This document shows, one piece after another, positions 1-6,388 of a stretch of DNA of 6,833 bases. The notes beneath the pieces are model-generated. The model was not told where the DNA came from, searched no databases, and saw only the letters and a program-made list of their open reading frames with translations. This DNA comes from JBCDCP01 sp039181495 (GTDB lineage Bacteria > Pseudomonadota > Alphaproteobacteria > Rhizobiales > Tepidamorphaceae). Made by a program: the position numbers and the translations under genes. The DNA lies in contig JBCDCP010000140.1 in assembly GCA_039181495.1 (NCBI GenBank), forward strand, positions 1 to 6,833. Direction: 5' to 3'. The first letter of the stretch is position 1, and the number at the start of each line of letters is the position of its first letter.

Positions 1-608
1 CAGACAAACAGCGGCATCTTGTGCAGGGTCATGCCCGGCGCGCGCATGTTGAAGATGGTGGTGATGAAATTGATGGCACCCAGGATCGACGACGCGCCCG
101 CGATGTGCAGCGACAGGATAGCAAAATCCATTGCCGGACCCGGTTGTCCGATTGTCGAAAGCGGCGGATAGATCGTCCAGCCACCGCCCACACCGACGCC
201 GCCCGCAGGGCCTTCAACGAACATCGATATCACCAGCAACAGAAGAGCCGGCGGCAACAGCCAGAACGAGATGTTGTTCATCCGCGGGAACGCCATATCG
301 GGCGCGCCGATCATGATCGGGACAAACCAGTTGGCAAAGCCGCCGATCAGCGCCGGCATCACCATGAAAAAGATCATGATCAGGCCATGCGCCGTGGTGA
401 ACACGTTGTACATGTGCGGGTTGCCAAAGATCTGCAGACCCGGCTCCTGCAACTCCATACGCATGGCGACCGAAAGAGCACCGCCGACGAGTCCGGAGAA
501 CACGGCGAAGATCAGATACATCGTGCCGATGTCTTTGTGGTTGGTCGAATAGACCCAACGCTTCCAACCTGTCGGCGTCCCGTGAGCCGCCGCTGCGCCA
601 TATGCCAT
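1..608 (-). CDS. coxA: Cytochrome c oxidase subunit I, aa3 type (partial, N-terminal 202 codons)
   Basis: This is the catalytic heme-copper subunit of the terminal oxidase, in the inner membrane, which reduces O2 to water and pumps protons. The reading frame begins at an ATG on the minus strand (608-606) and runs off the left edge, so about 60% of the protein is missing. The visible part has the family signature order: STNHKDIGTMY (residues 21-31), the low-spin heme a ligand His74 in TTAHGLIMIFF, and IGAPDMAFPRMNN (99-112). By motif, Asp104 is the D-channel entry residue, with the D-channel asparagines at Asn93 and Asn111. The binuclear-centre histidines and the K-channel lie outside the window. 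A purine-rich stretch (AGGGGG, then TAGGA) sits 4-9 nt before the start. It follows coxB with a 104-bp gap, so the two are probably co-transcribed. The family assignment is essentially certain; ctaD is an alternative symbol. Confidence 0.97.
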   Translation of the reverse strand, partial: MAYGAAAAHGTPTGWKRWVYSTNHKDIGTMYLIFAVFSGLVGGALSVAMRMELQEPGLQIFGNPHMYNVFTTAHGLIMIFFMVMPALIGGFANWFVPIMIGAPDMAFPRMNNISFWLLPPALLLLVISMFVEGPAGGVGVGGGWTIYPPLSTIGQPGPAMDFAILSLHIAGASSILGAINFITTIFNMRAPGMTLHKMPLFV

Positions 609-629
609 TGTGTCCTACCCCCTATCCGG

Positions 630-656
630 GGCCGCTGGCGGCGTCGCCTGGCGGCC
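630..656 (-). other. Intercistronic hairpin 1 between coxB and coxA
   Basis: GGCCGC (630-635) and GCGGCC (651-656) are perfect reverse complements. They enclose a second short stem, GGCG (637-640) with CGCC (645-648), around a 4-nt loop. This predicts a stable RNA stem on either strand, just upstream of the coxA ribosome-binding region. No T-run follows on the minus strand, so it is not a classical intrinsic terminator. A role in mRNA processing, stability or coxA translation is inference only. Confidence 0.5.
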
Positions 657-668
657 AATCATTCGTCC

Positions 669-694
669 AATTGGTGCGAACTTACGCACCGATT
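669..694 (-). other. Intercistronic hairpin 2 between coxB and coxA
   Basis: GGTGCG (673-678) and CGCACC (685-690) form a perfect 6-bp stem over a 6-nt loop. Outer AAT/ATT pairs extend it to 669-694 after one mismatch on the minus-strand transcript. It lies about 20 nt downstream of the coxB stop. There is no downstream U-run, so it is better read as a transcript-stabilising or processing structure than as a terminator. Confidence 0.45.
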
Positions 695-712
695 CTTATT
701 TCGTGCGCCTAC

Positions 713-1648
713 TCAGCGGGCTTCCGCCTCAAGTCGAGCAAGCTCATTGCTGTCGCGCTGAGGTGTTGCCGAAGCCGTCTGTTCGTCCTTGCGCGGTGAC
801 GGGTTGGTCGCGAAGCGCGTCTTCGCGTCGTCCAGCCAGAGCGCATACTCCTCTTGGGAGACCACCCGCACCTCAATCGGCATAAACGCGTGATCACGGC
901 CGCACAGTTCCGAGCACTGACCGTAATAGACGCCGACCTTCTCGGCCCTGAACCAGGTCTCGTTGAGCCGGCCCGGCACTGCGTCCATCTTCACACCAAA
1001 CGCCGGCATGGCCCAGTTGTGAAGAACGTCGCCAGCGGTGACCAGCATCTTCACGGTCGCGCCGACCGGCACGACCATCGGGTTGTCAACGGCGAGTAGG
1101 CGCGGCTGCCCTTCGGCCAGTTCATCGTCGCGCAGCATGATGGAATCGAAGATCATGCCATCCTGATCGGGATACTCGTACGACCAATACCACTGGTAAC
1201 CCGTCGTCTTGATGGTGATGTCCGCCTCAGGGATCGTCTGTTCGAGATAGAGCAGCCGGAACGACGGGATGGCGATCACAACAAGGATGATCACAGGAAC
1301 CACCGTCCAGACCACCTCGATCATCGTATTGTGGCTCGTTTTGGACGGTGTCGGGTTCGCTTTGGCGTTGAACCGCAACATCACATAAATCAGTAGTCCG
1401 AGCACAAACAGCGTGATCACCGTGATGATCGCCAGGATGAAGTTGTGGAAGCTGTGAATTGCTTCCTTCACGGGCGTGGCTGCCTCCTGGAATCCCAGCT
1501 GCCATGGTACGGGCTGGCCGGCCTCGCCTGGCAAGGCGATCGCTGCCACAATCGCGGTTGCCACCAGCACCAGGCCGATAACGCGTGCGAACATGCTGCC
1601 GGTCGGACTTGCCGACAGCCTACCCAGAACGTCGCTCACCTTTTTCAT
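713..1648 (-). CDS. coxB: Cytochrome c oxidase subunit II (CuA subunit)
   Basis: This subunit accepts electrons from cytochrome c at its CuA centre and passes them to heme a in subunit I. It is 311 residues long. The N-terminus has a hydrophobic export segment (about 22-40) that probably acts as a signal peptide, with likely cleavage near the ALPGEAGQP stretch. Two transmembrane helices follow, at about 68-92 and 110-130. The periplasmic cupredoxin domain carries the aromatic patch YQWYW (151-155), which contains the usual electron-entry tryptophan. The complete CuA ligand set is His210, Cys245, Glu247 (carbonyl), Cys249, His253 and Met256, in the motif CSELCGRDHAFM. A polar, charged tail follows from about residue 275. 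The ATG at 1648-1646 has AGAGG 4 nt upstream. It is the first gene of the coxB-coxA unit, downstream of the candidate promoters at 1724-1842. ctaC is an alternative symbol. Confidence 0.97.
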   Translation of the reverse strand: MKKVSDVLGRLSASPTGSMFARVIGLVLVATAIVAAIALPGEAGQPVPWQLGFQEAATPVKEAIHSFHNFILAIITVITLFVLGLLIYVMLRFNAKANPTPSKTSHNTMIEVVWTVVPVIILVVIAIPSFRLLYLEQTIPEADITIKTTGYQWYWSYEYPDQDGMIFDSIMLRDDELAEGQPRLLAVDNPMVVPVGATVKMLVTAGDVLHNWAMPAFGVKMDAVPGRLNETWFRAEKVGVYYGQCSELCGRDHAFMPIEVRVVSQEEYALWLDDAKTRFATNPSPRKDEQTASATPQRDSNELARLEAEAR

Positions 1649-1723
1649 GAAGCCTCTTTCGTGTTTGGCGATTAGCCCATGTTCAGGCAGTCCGCCGTCG
1701 CCGGAGAGATAGCGCGCGTCGGA

Positions 1724-1752
1724 ACATTAGAAGCGGTCTATCATTGCCGCAA
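1724..1752 (-). promoter_or_regulatory. Candidate coxB promoter P1
   Basis: Read on the minus strand, a TTGCGG -35-like hexamer (1752-1747) is separated by 17 bp from a TAATGT -10-like hexamer (1729-1724). This predicts a start near 1717 and a leader of about 70 nt before the coxB ATG. Both boxes match the consensus only partly. The spacing and the position just downstream of the TGGCGA dyads support it, but nothing here proves it. Confidence 0.35.
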
Positions 1753-1753
1753 A

Positions 1754-1800
1754 TGGCGAAAAAGTCCGCCGATAGTCAAAAATGGCGACCGCATTCGCCA
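1754..1800. promoter_or_regulatory. Tandem operator-like dyad TGGCGA-N6-TCGCCA
   Basis: A perfect 6-6-6 inverted repeat, TGGCGA (1783-1788), N6, TCGCCA (1795-1800), lies upstream of coxB. A second, imperfect copy sits 29 bp away, close to three helical turns: TGGCGA (1754-1759), N6, CCGCCG (1766-1771), with 4 of 6 right-arm bases matching. Both copies share the preceding AAA. A third half-site lies at 1666-1671. The perfect copy overlaps a second short repeat, CGCATT/AATGCG (1790-1807). The arrangement suggests cooperative binding of a dimeric regulator. The GTCGC core on the minus strand loosely resembles sites of the RegA/ActR/PrrA redox regulators, which are known to control respiratory genes in alphaproteobacteria, but the match is weak. 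Confidence 0.45.
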
Positions 1801-1812
1801 AAATGCGAACTT

Positions 1813-1842
1813 TTATAAGGTGAAGTGATTACACGCTGTCAT
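1813..1842 (-). promoter_or_regulatory. Candidate coxB promoter P2
   Basis: On the minus strand, ATGACA (1842-1837) matches the -35 consensus at five of six positions. It is followed after 18 bp by TTATAA (1818-1813), in the most AT-rich spot of the region. A start near 1805 would put the perfect TGGCGA dyad just inside the transcript, where a bound protein would repress. Under P1 the same dyads would lie upstream, where a bound protein would activate. The sequence alone does not choose between them. Confidence 0.35.
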
Positions 1843-2221
1843 GGCTTAAGAGGACAAACCGACCGTTTGACCGGAAATCAGCTGCAATCTCGCCGTTTTC
1901 AGTTTGATTCCCACAGATTGCCGAGCGCTTACCTAACTGCGACCGAACGCCGCAGACTATGCCAACGAAATGTGTGGGGTGGCATGGTTGAGAGAACATT
2001 CGGGTGGTGGCAGATCCCAGCACCGACCCAGGTTGGCGATGGCCCGGCGTTCATGCCGCACTGCCACAGCAATGCCGTTTTGTTGAAGTCCACACGGCCT
2101 CGCAACCGGTGGACAACCGTGGTTTTATCGTTGTTGCGATTCGCGAGGCTGGGTCGCACGGCATGGCAAGCTGGTCATCAATGGGCATAGCGGGGCATTT
2201 CAAGCTTTGAGCATTCAAGCG

Positions 2222-2773
2222 ATGGTAATAGCCGCTCAGCGCTTCATTGCGGGTGTCGCGATGGCAGCGGGCGCGTTGGGATGGGTTGTTGGCGCAGGCC
2301 CAATCGGACCGGCCGCAGCGCAGACCGGCACAACGGCTGCTGAAATGATCGGGGCATGGGAAATCAGGTGCGAAACGCCGCCCGGGGCGCCATCAGAAAT
2401 CTGCGCCATGCTGCAAATCGTCAATGCGCAGGACCGGCAGAATATCTCGCTGGCCGTCGCCATTCGCAAACTGACGGTTCAAGAGAACGGCCAGGCCCGT
2501 CAGCTCGACTTATTGCGAATTCAGACGCCGCTGGGGCTCCTGCTGCCAAGCGGGGTCGGGCTGCTGGTTGATGGTGAGCAGGTTGGACGTGTCCCCTACA
2601 CCAGGTGTGTACCCAACCGATGTGTCGTTGAACTTCCGCTGACCCCTGAATTGCTGGCGCGCTTCAAGGCCGGCAATGACGCCATCTTCACGGTTTTTCA
2701 GACGCCGGAAGAAGGAATTGGCATTCCAATCTCGCTAAATGGGTTTTCTGCCGCATATGATAGGTTGAAATAG
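2222..2773 (+). CDS. Invasion-associated locus B (IalB) family exported protein
   Basis: This 183-residue protein has an N-terminal signal peptide: Arg7, then a long hydrophobic stretch from about 8 to 30, with likely cleavage after AAA before Gln34. The mature part has the IalB-family pattern: an early Trp followed by Cys (AWEIRC, Cys50), Cys61, a close pair Cys129 and Cys134 (CVPNRC), and the closing SLNGFSAA segment near residues 171-178. The four cysteines probably form two disulphides in the periplasm. The founding member helps Bartonella invade red cells, but the family is widespread in non-pathogenic Hyphomicrobiales, where its role is unclear. The ATG at 2222 is preferred over the TTG at 2207 because it gives a compact signal peptide; neither start has a strong ribosome-binding site. 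It is transcribed in the same direction as tldD, 114 bp upstream of it. Confidence 0.85.
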   Translation: MVIAAQRFIAGVAMAAGALGWVVGAGPIGPAAAQTGTTAAEMIGAWEIRCETPPGAPSEICAMLQIVNAQDRQNISLAVAIRKLTVQENGQARQLDLLRIQTPLGLLLPSGVGLLVDGEQVGRVPYTRCVPNRCVVELPLTPELLARFKAGNDAIFTVFQTPEEGIGIPISLNGFSAAYDRLK

Positions 2774-2830
2774 CGTTCCCGCCAGTAGCGACCGCGCACC
2801 AACCTCACCCGTCCAGAGACGCGCCTACCG

Positions 2831-2845
2831 AGGCCGCTCCGGCCT
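2831..2845 (+). other. Short perfect hairpin between the IalB-like gene and tldD
   Basis: AGGCCG (2831-2836) and CGGCCT (2840-2845) pair perfectly over a 3-nt CTC loop. A further CCT/AGG pairing is possible after a bulge. It is not followed by a T-run, so it is at best a pause or stability element. The 114-bp gap shows no clear promoter for tldD; the only strong signal is the tldD ribosome-binding site GGGGAG at 2875-2880. Confidence 0.4.
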
Positions 2846-2887
2846 AGGTGCCGTGGCGGACCTGCATGGCGAACGGGGAGAATTAAT

Positions 2888-4336
2888 ATGTCTGATCAAA
2901 AGCTTGGCGATCATCATCCGCAGGTGGTTCTGGCCGCCGCAGGGCTTGACGAAGCCCAGGTAGCGAAAATTGTCGGTGATGCGCTGACAGGTGCGGATGA
3001 TGGTGAGCTGTTTGCGGAGTATGGCCAGAGCGAAACGCTGATGTTCGACAATGGTCGGCTCAAAGTGGCCAATTTCGATACAAGCCGTGGCATGGGCTTG
3101 CGCGCGATTGCGGGCGAAAAGGCAGGTTACGCCCATACCACCGACATGTCGGAAGCGGCAATCCGTCGACTAGGCGACGCGGTCGGTATTGTAACCAAGG
3201 GTCACGAGGGAACCTGGGCGGATGCCCCTATGCGGACCAACACGCGGCTGTATGGTGACGAAAACCCGATCCAGATGCCGCAATTTGCCGAAAAGTCCGA
3301 GCTTCTGCAGAATATCGACGCCTACGCCCGGTCCAGAGACAGCCGCGTCTCGCAGGTGACCGCATCGCTGTCAGCCTCCTGGAAAGTGGTCGAGATCGTT
3401 CGGCCAGATGGCGCCATCTACCGCGATGTTCGCCCGTTGGTGCGGTTCCACGTGAGTGTTGTGGCGGAACAGGATGGGCGCCGGGAACAGGGCAGCTACG
3501 GTACTGGCGGACGGCAGCCTTTTGCCGAGTTCATTACAACCGAGAACTGGCAGGCGGCGGTGGATGAAGCGATCCGCCAAGCCAATGTGAACCTCGAAGC
3601 GATCCCCGCGCCGGCTGGCGAGATCGATGTTGTCCTGGGCGCTGGTTGGCCCGGTATCCTCTTGCATGAAGCCGTTGGTCACGGGCTCGAGGGTGATTTC
3701 AACCGCCGAGGTGAGAGTGCATTTGCCGGACTGATGGGCGAGATGGTTGCCTCTGAAGGCGTGACTGTGGTCGATGATGGAACGATCGCAGGACGGCGCG
3801 GATCGCTGTCGATCGATGACGAAGGTACGCCGACCCAGAATACCGTACTGATCGAGAACGGCCGTCTGGTCGGCTACATGCAGGATCGCCAGAACGGCCG
3901 GCTGATGGGCGGTGCGTCAAGCGGCAATGGCCGGCGGCAGTCCTATGCTCACATTCCGATGCCGCGTATGACCAACACCTACATGCTCAATGGCAGCTAT
4001 GACCCTGGTGAGATTCTCGCATCGGTGGACAGGGGGCTCTATGCCGTGTCGTTCGGCGGCGGTCAGGTGGACATTACCTCGGGCAAGTTCGTGTTCGAGT
4101 GCACCGAGGCTTACATGGTCGAGAACGGCAAGATCGGTGCCCCGGTCAAAGGTGCGATGATCATTGGTAACGGTCCTGACGCACTGACCCGCGTGCCCAT
4201 GGTGGGCAACGACATGAAACTGGATCCCGGCATCGGCACCTGCGGAAAGAACGGTCAGGGTGTCCCGGTCGGCGTCGGTCAACCCACATTGCGTATCAAC
4301 CGGATTACGGTTGGCGGCACGCAAGACGCGGCCTGA
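2888..4336 (+). CDS. tldD: Metalloprotease TldD
   Basis: TldD is the catalytic subunit of the cytoplasmic TldD/TldE (PmbA) protease, which threads and digests unfolded peptides. In enterobacteria it matures microcin B17 and degrades the CcdA antitoxin. The protein is 482 residues, the usual family length. The zinc site is the HExxxH motif HEAVGH (His260, Glu261, His265), followed by GLEGDFN. The third metal-site residue is expected to be Cys452 in GIGTCGKNGQGVPVGVGQP. Other family blocks seen are NGRLKVANFDTSRGMGLRAI (55-74), GSYGTGGRQP (202-211) and DDEGTPTQN (310-318). The ATG at 2888 has GGGGAG 7 nt upstream. The antiporter gene begins 12 bp after the stop, so the two are likely co-transcribed. 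The partner tldE/pmbA is not in the window; it is commonly unlinked. Confidence 0.96.
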   Translation: MSDQKLGDHHPQVVLAAAGLDEAQVAKIVGDALTGADDGELFAEYGQSETLMFDNGRLKVANFDTSRGMGLRAIAGEKAGYAHTTDMSEAAIRRLGDAVGIVTKGHEGTWADAPMRTNTRLYGDENPIQMPQFAEKSELLQNIDAYARSRDSRVSQVTASLSASWKVVEIVRPDGAIYRDVRPLVRFHVSVVAEQDGRREQGSYGTGGRQPFAEFITTENWQAAVDEAIRQANVNLEAIPAPAGEIDVVLGAGWPGILLHEAVGHGLEGDFNRRGESAFAGLMGEMVASEGVTVVDDGTIAGRRGSLSIDDEGTPTQNTVLIENGRLVGYMQDRQNGRLMGGASSGNGRRQSYAHIPMPRMTNTYMLNGSYDPGEILASVDRGLYAVSFGGGQVDITSGKFVFECTEAYMVENGKIGAPVKGAMIIGNGPDALTRVPMVGNDMKLDPGIGTCGKNGQGVPVGVGQPTLRINRITVGGTQDAA

Positions 4337-4348
4337 CGGACAATTTGA

Positions 4349-6193
4349 ATGGCAGGGGCCACCGAAATCCCGGTCTTCCTGAGCCAACCCGTCGTCCTGC
4401 TCAGTGCCGCGGTCGTCGCGGTGCCATTGTTCAAGAAGTTCAGGCTCTCGGCGGTACTCGGTTATCTCGCCGCCGGCATGGTTGTCGGCCCCGCGGTGCT
4501 GGGGTTTTTCGACAGCGGTGAGGACATGATGCACTTCGCCGAACTTGGCGTCGTGCTTCTGCTGTTTGTCATTGGGCTCGAACTCAAGCCGTCCAGGCTG
4601 TGGACGATGCGAAATGACATTTTTGGGCTCGGATCGGCCCAGATCCTCACCGCGGCTGCCGGTATCATGGCCCTGGCAATAGCGGCGGGATACAGCTTCG
4701 GTGCGGCTCTGGTCGCCGGCATGGGGCTTGCGCTGTCGTCGACCGCCCTTGTCATGCAGATCCTTGATGAGCGGGCTGAAATGCAGACCGAGCATGGACG
4801 CAAGGTTTTCGCGATCCTGCTTATGGAAGACCTCGCCATCGTGCCGATGCTTGGCATCGTTGCACTATTTTCAAGTGGGCCGGAGGCGACCACGGCGGAA
4901 CTTCTCACCACAGGTCTCTCCATGGCGGCCGCTGTGGTCGCAGTGATTTTGGCTGGCCGCTATCTGCTCAACCCCTTCTTTGCGCTGCTTGCTTCAACTG
5001 GTGCACGCGAAATCATGACAGCGGCCGCACTGCTTGTTGTCGTTGGCGCAGCCACCGTGATGGTGGCGGTCGGACTGTCCATGGCGATGGGCGCATTTCT
5101 GGCAGGTGTGCTGCTCGCTGAGTCCAATTTCCGGCATCAGCTTGAAGCCGACATAGAGCCGTTCCGCGGCATATTGCTGGGCCTGTTCTTCATGACTGTC
5201 GGGATGACGGTCGATCTGGACGTCGTGTTCTCCAATTTCCGCATGCTGGTGATGGCGACGCTGGCCGTCATGATCATCAAGACAGTGACGCTCTATGCGA
5301 CACTGCGGCTCACCAGAACGAGCCATTCGGTATCGCTACGTTCATCCCTGCTGCTGGCCCAGGGCGGTGAATTCGGCTTCGTGCTGTTCTCGGCCGCTCT
5401 ATCTGGCGGATTGCTGTCTGCCGACCGTGCCAGCTTCCTGATCGCTCTGGTCACACTATCCATGGCGCTGACACCGTTTCTCGTGATGATTGCTGACCGT
5501 TTCGCCCATGAGGCTGGGCCGGGCGCCATGGAAGAGGACTTCTCGGACGCGCAGGGCTCCATTCTGATGATCGGGTTTGGGCGCTTCGGACAGGTTGTTT
5601 CGCAACCTTTGCTGGCAGCAGGGCTCGATGTGACAATCATCGAGAAGGATGTCGACCGCATCCGAGATGCGCGCTCGTTCGGCTTCAAGGTCTACTATGG
5701 CGACGGCACGCGGCTTGATGTGCTGCGCGCCGCCGGTGCGTCTCGTGCCCGCCTGATCTGCGTGTGTGTCGACGATGAAGGAGCCGCCGATCGCGTGACC
5801 GAAATCGTTCGGGCAGAGTTTCCCTATAGTTTGCTCGGTGTGAGAGCCTTTGACCGCGGACATGCGCTCAAGCTCGAGGCTCTGAACACGGACTTCGAGA
5901 TTCGGGAGACCTTTGAGTCGGCACTGGCCTTCGGCCGTAAGGCCTTGGAGGCCATGGGTGTGGAACACGATATGGTGGTGGCCATTCTGGCCGATGTCCG
6001 CGCCCGCGATTCGGAACGATTCGAACTTCAGCGTGCAGGCGGGATTCGCGCAGGAATAGACCGTCTACGGGTCCGTCCGGAGCCGCTTGTACCGCCAAAG
6101 AACGAAGTAGAGCCGCTTTCGGTGGAATCCGATGCCGTCGCTGGGAGTTCAAACGAATCCCGTTATGATTCGGAGAAAAATACCCTGAAATAG
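4349..6193 (+). CDS. KefB/KefC-type monovalent cation:proton antiporter with RCK (TrkA-N) domain
   Basis: This inner-membrane protein of 614 residues is close to E. coli KefC in length and belongs to the CPA2 family. Residues 1 to about 385 form the multi-helix transporter domain, with LFVIGLELKPSRLW (72-85), ALSSTALVMQIL (128-139), the acidic pair Glu160-Asp161 in LLMEDLAIVP, and QGGEFGFVLF (338-347). The cytoplasmic gating loop LEADIEPFRGILLGLFF (265-281) matches the KefC loop whose acidic residues hold the channel shut. An RCK/TrkA-N Rossmann domain starts at about 404, with GFGRFG (409-414), VYYGDGTRLDVL (448-459) and RETFE (519-523). In KefB/KefC this domain senses glutathione and its adducts. 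These features suggest electrophile-triggered K+ efflux, but no KefF/KefG partner is seen. The start lies 12 bp after tldD. The last roughly 35 residues are polar and low in complexity. Confidence 0.92.
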   Translation: MAGATEIPVFLSQPVVLLSAAVVAVPLFKKFRLSAVLGYLAAGMVVGPAVLGFFDSGEDMMHFAELGVVLLLFVIGLELKPSRLWTMRNDIFGLGSAQILTAAAGIMALAIAAGYSFGAALVAGMGLALSSTALVMQILDERAEMQTEHGRKVFAILLMEDLAIVPMLGIVALFSSGPEATTAELLTTGLSMAAAVVAVILAGRYLLNPFFALLASTGAREIMTAAALLVVVGAATVMVAVGLSMAMGAFLAGVLLAESNFRHQLEADIEPFRGILLGLFFMTVGMTVDLDVVFSNFRMLVMATLAVMIIKTVTLYATLRLTRTSHSVSLRSSLLLAQGGEFGFVLFSAALSGGLLSADRASFLIALVTLSMALTPFLVMIADRFAHEAGPGAMEEDFSDAQGSILMIGFGRFGQVVSQPLLAAGLDVTIIEKDVDRIRDARSFGFKVYYGDGTRLDVLRAAGASRARLICVCVDDEGAADRVTEIVRAEFPYSLLGVRAFDRGHALKLEALNTDFEIRETFESALAFGRKALEAMGVEHDMVVAILADVRARDSERFELQRAGGIRAGIDRLRVRPEPLVPPKNEVEPLSVESDAVAGSSNESRYDSEKNTLK

Positions 6194-6289
6194 TGAGATT
6201 CAGCCCTCTCAGAGCGTGTCTGGATTATTAACAGCAGCTTAATCACTGTTGCATGTTTGCATCGGGAGCACCCAAAAGCTGGTCCTGAC

Positions 6290-6302
6290 GCCCTCAATGG
6301 GC
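6290..6302 (+). other. Small hairpin in the 6194-6388 intergenic region
   Basis: GCCC (6290-6293) and GGGC (6299-6302) pair over a TCAAT loop. The 195-bp gap after the antiporter gene has no convincing intrinsic terminator with a T-run, so read-through toward the lipoprotein gene is possible. This stem is short, and its significance is doubtful. Confidence 0.2.
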
Positions 6303-6322
6303 TGTGAAACGTCGATGGTCGA

Positions 6323-6351
6323 TTGCGTTGCAGAAATGCCCCCAGTAGGTT
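6323..6351 (+). promoter_or_regulatory. Candidate promoter of the small lipoprotein gene
   Basis: TTGCGT (6323-6328) and TAGGTT (6346-6351) are separated by exactly 17 bp. The predicted start is near 6358, giving a leader of about 30 nt before the ATG at 6389. Each hexamer matches the consensus only moderately. If this is the real promoter, the C-run at 6339-6343 would not be in the transcript and the SD-masking hairpin described separately could form only in read-through mRNA. Confidence 0.35.
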
Positions 6352-6380
6352 CATCGGCGTTTCGGTTAACTTCTTGGGGG
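6339..6380 (+). promoter_or_regulatory. Possible ribosome-binding-site-masking stem
   Basis: CCCCCA (6339-6344) is the exact reverse complement of TGGGGG (6375-6380), with one more wobble pair inside and a loop of about 30 nt. The G-run ends 8 nt before the ATG at 6389 and is the only Shine-Dalgarno-like sequence for that gene. The same G-run is followed at once by TCCCC (6381-6385), which offers weaker local competition. Transcripts starting upstream of 6339 could therefore have the site masked. This is a predicted structure only. Confidence 0.35.
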
Positions 6381-6388
6381 TCCCCAGA

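Larger units (their letters stand above)
1649..2221. other. Divergent non-coding region between coxB and the IalB-like gene
   Basis: About 570 bp carry no convincing gene. Open frames here (for example 1825-2190 plus, and 1829-2023 and 1929-2159 minus) have no recognisable motifs and no plausible ribosome-binding site. The cox side (1649-1842) holds candidate coxB promoters and repeated TGGCGA motifs, with an extra copy at 1666-1671 inside the coxB leader. The distal side holds a hairpin at 2088-2114: GTCCAC and GTGGAC pair, with CGG/CCG pairing inside after one bulged base, around an 8-nt loop. I find no strong sigma70-like promoter for the rightward IalB-like gene. A small RNA or a decayed gene in 1850-2200 cannot be excluded. 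Confidence 0.6.

Noticed and set aside
21..761. A 246-codon plus-strand open frame across the coxA region.
   Set aside because: It is antisense to the unmistakable coxA and the coxB-coxA spacer; its translation is Arg/His-rich and has no motif. It is a high-GC shadow frame.
2088..2114. The GTCCAC/GTGGAC hairpin as an intrinsic terminator.
   Set aside because: No T-run directly follows the stem on either strand, and there is no gene ending next to it.
1825..2190. A 121-codon plus-strand open frame in the divergent region.
   Set aside because: There is no ribosome-binding site, its start overlaps the candidate cox promoter, and no motif is recognisable in the translation; minus-strand frames here are equally weak.
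2222..2773. A virulence or invasion role for the IalB-like protein.
   Set aside because: The family is common in non-pathogenic Hyphomicrobiales, so membership alone does not support a pathogenic function.
3917..4795. A 292-codon minus-strand open frame spanning tldD and the antiporter gene.
   Set aside because: It crosses two clearly coding genes on the other strand, has a His/Arg/Asp-rich composition and no family features.
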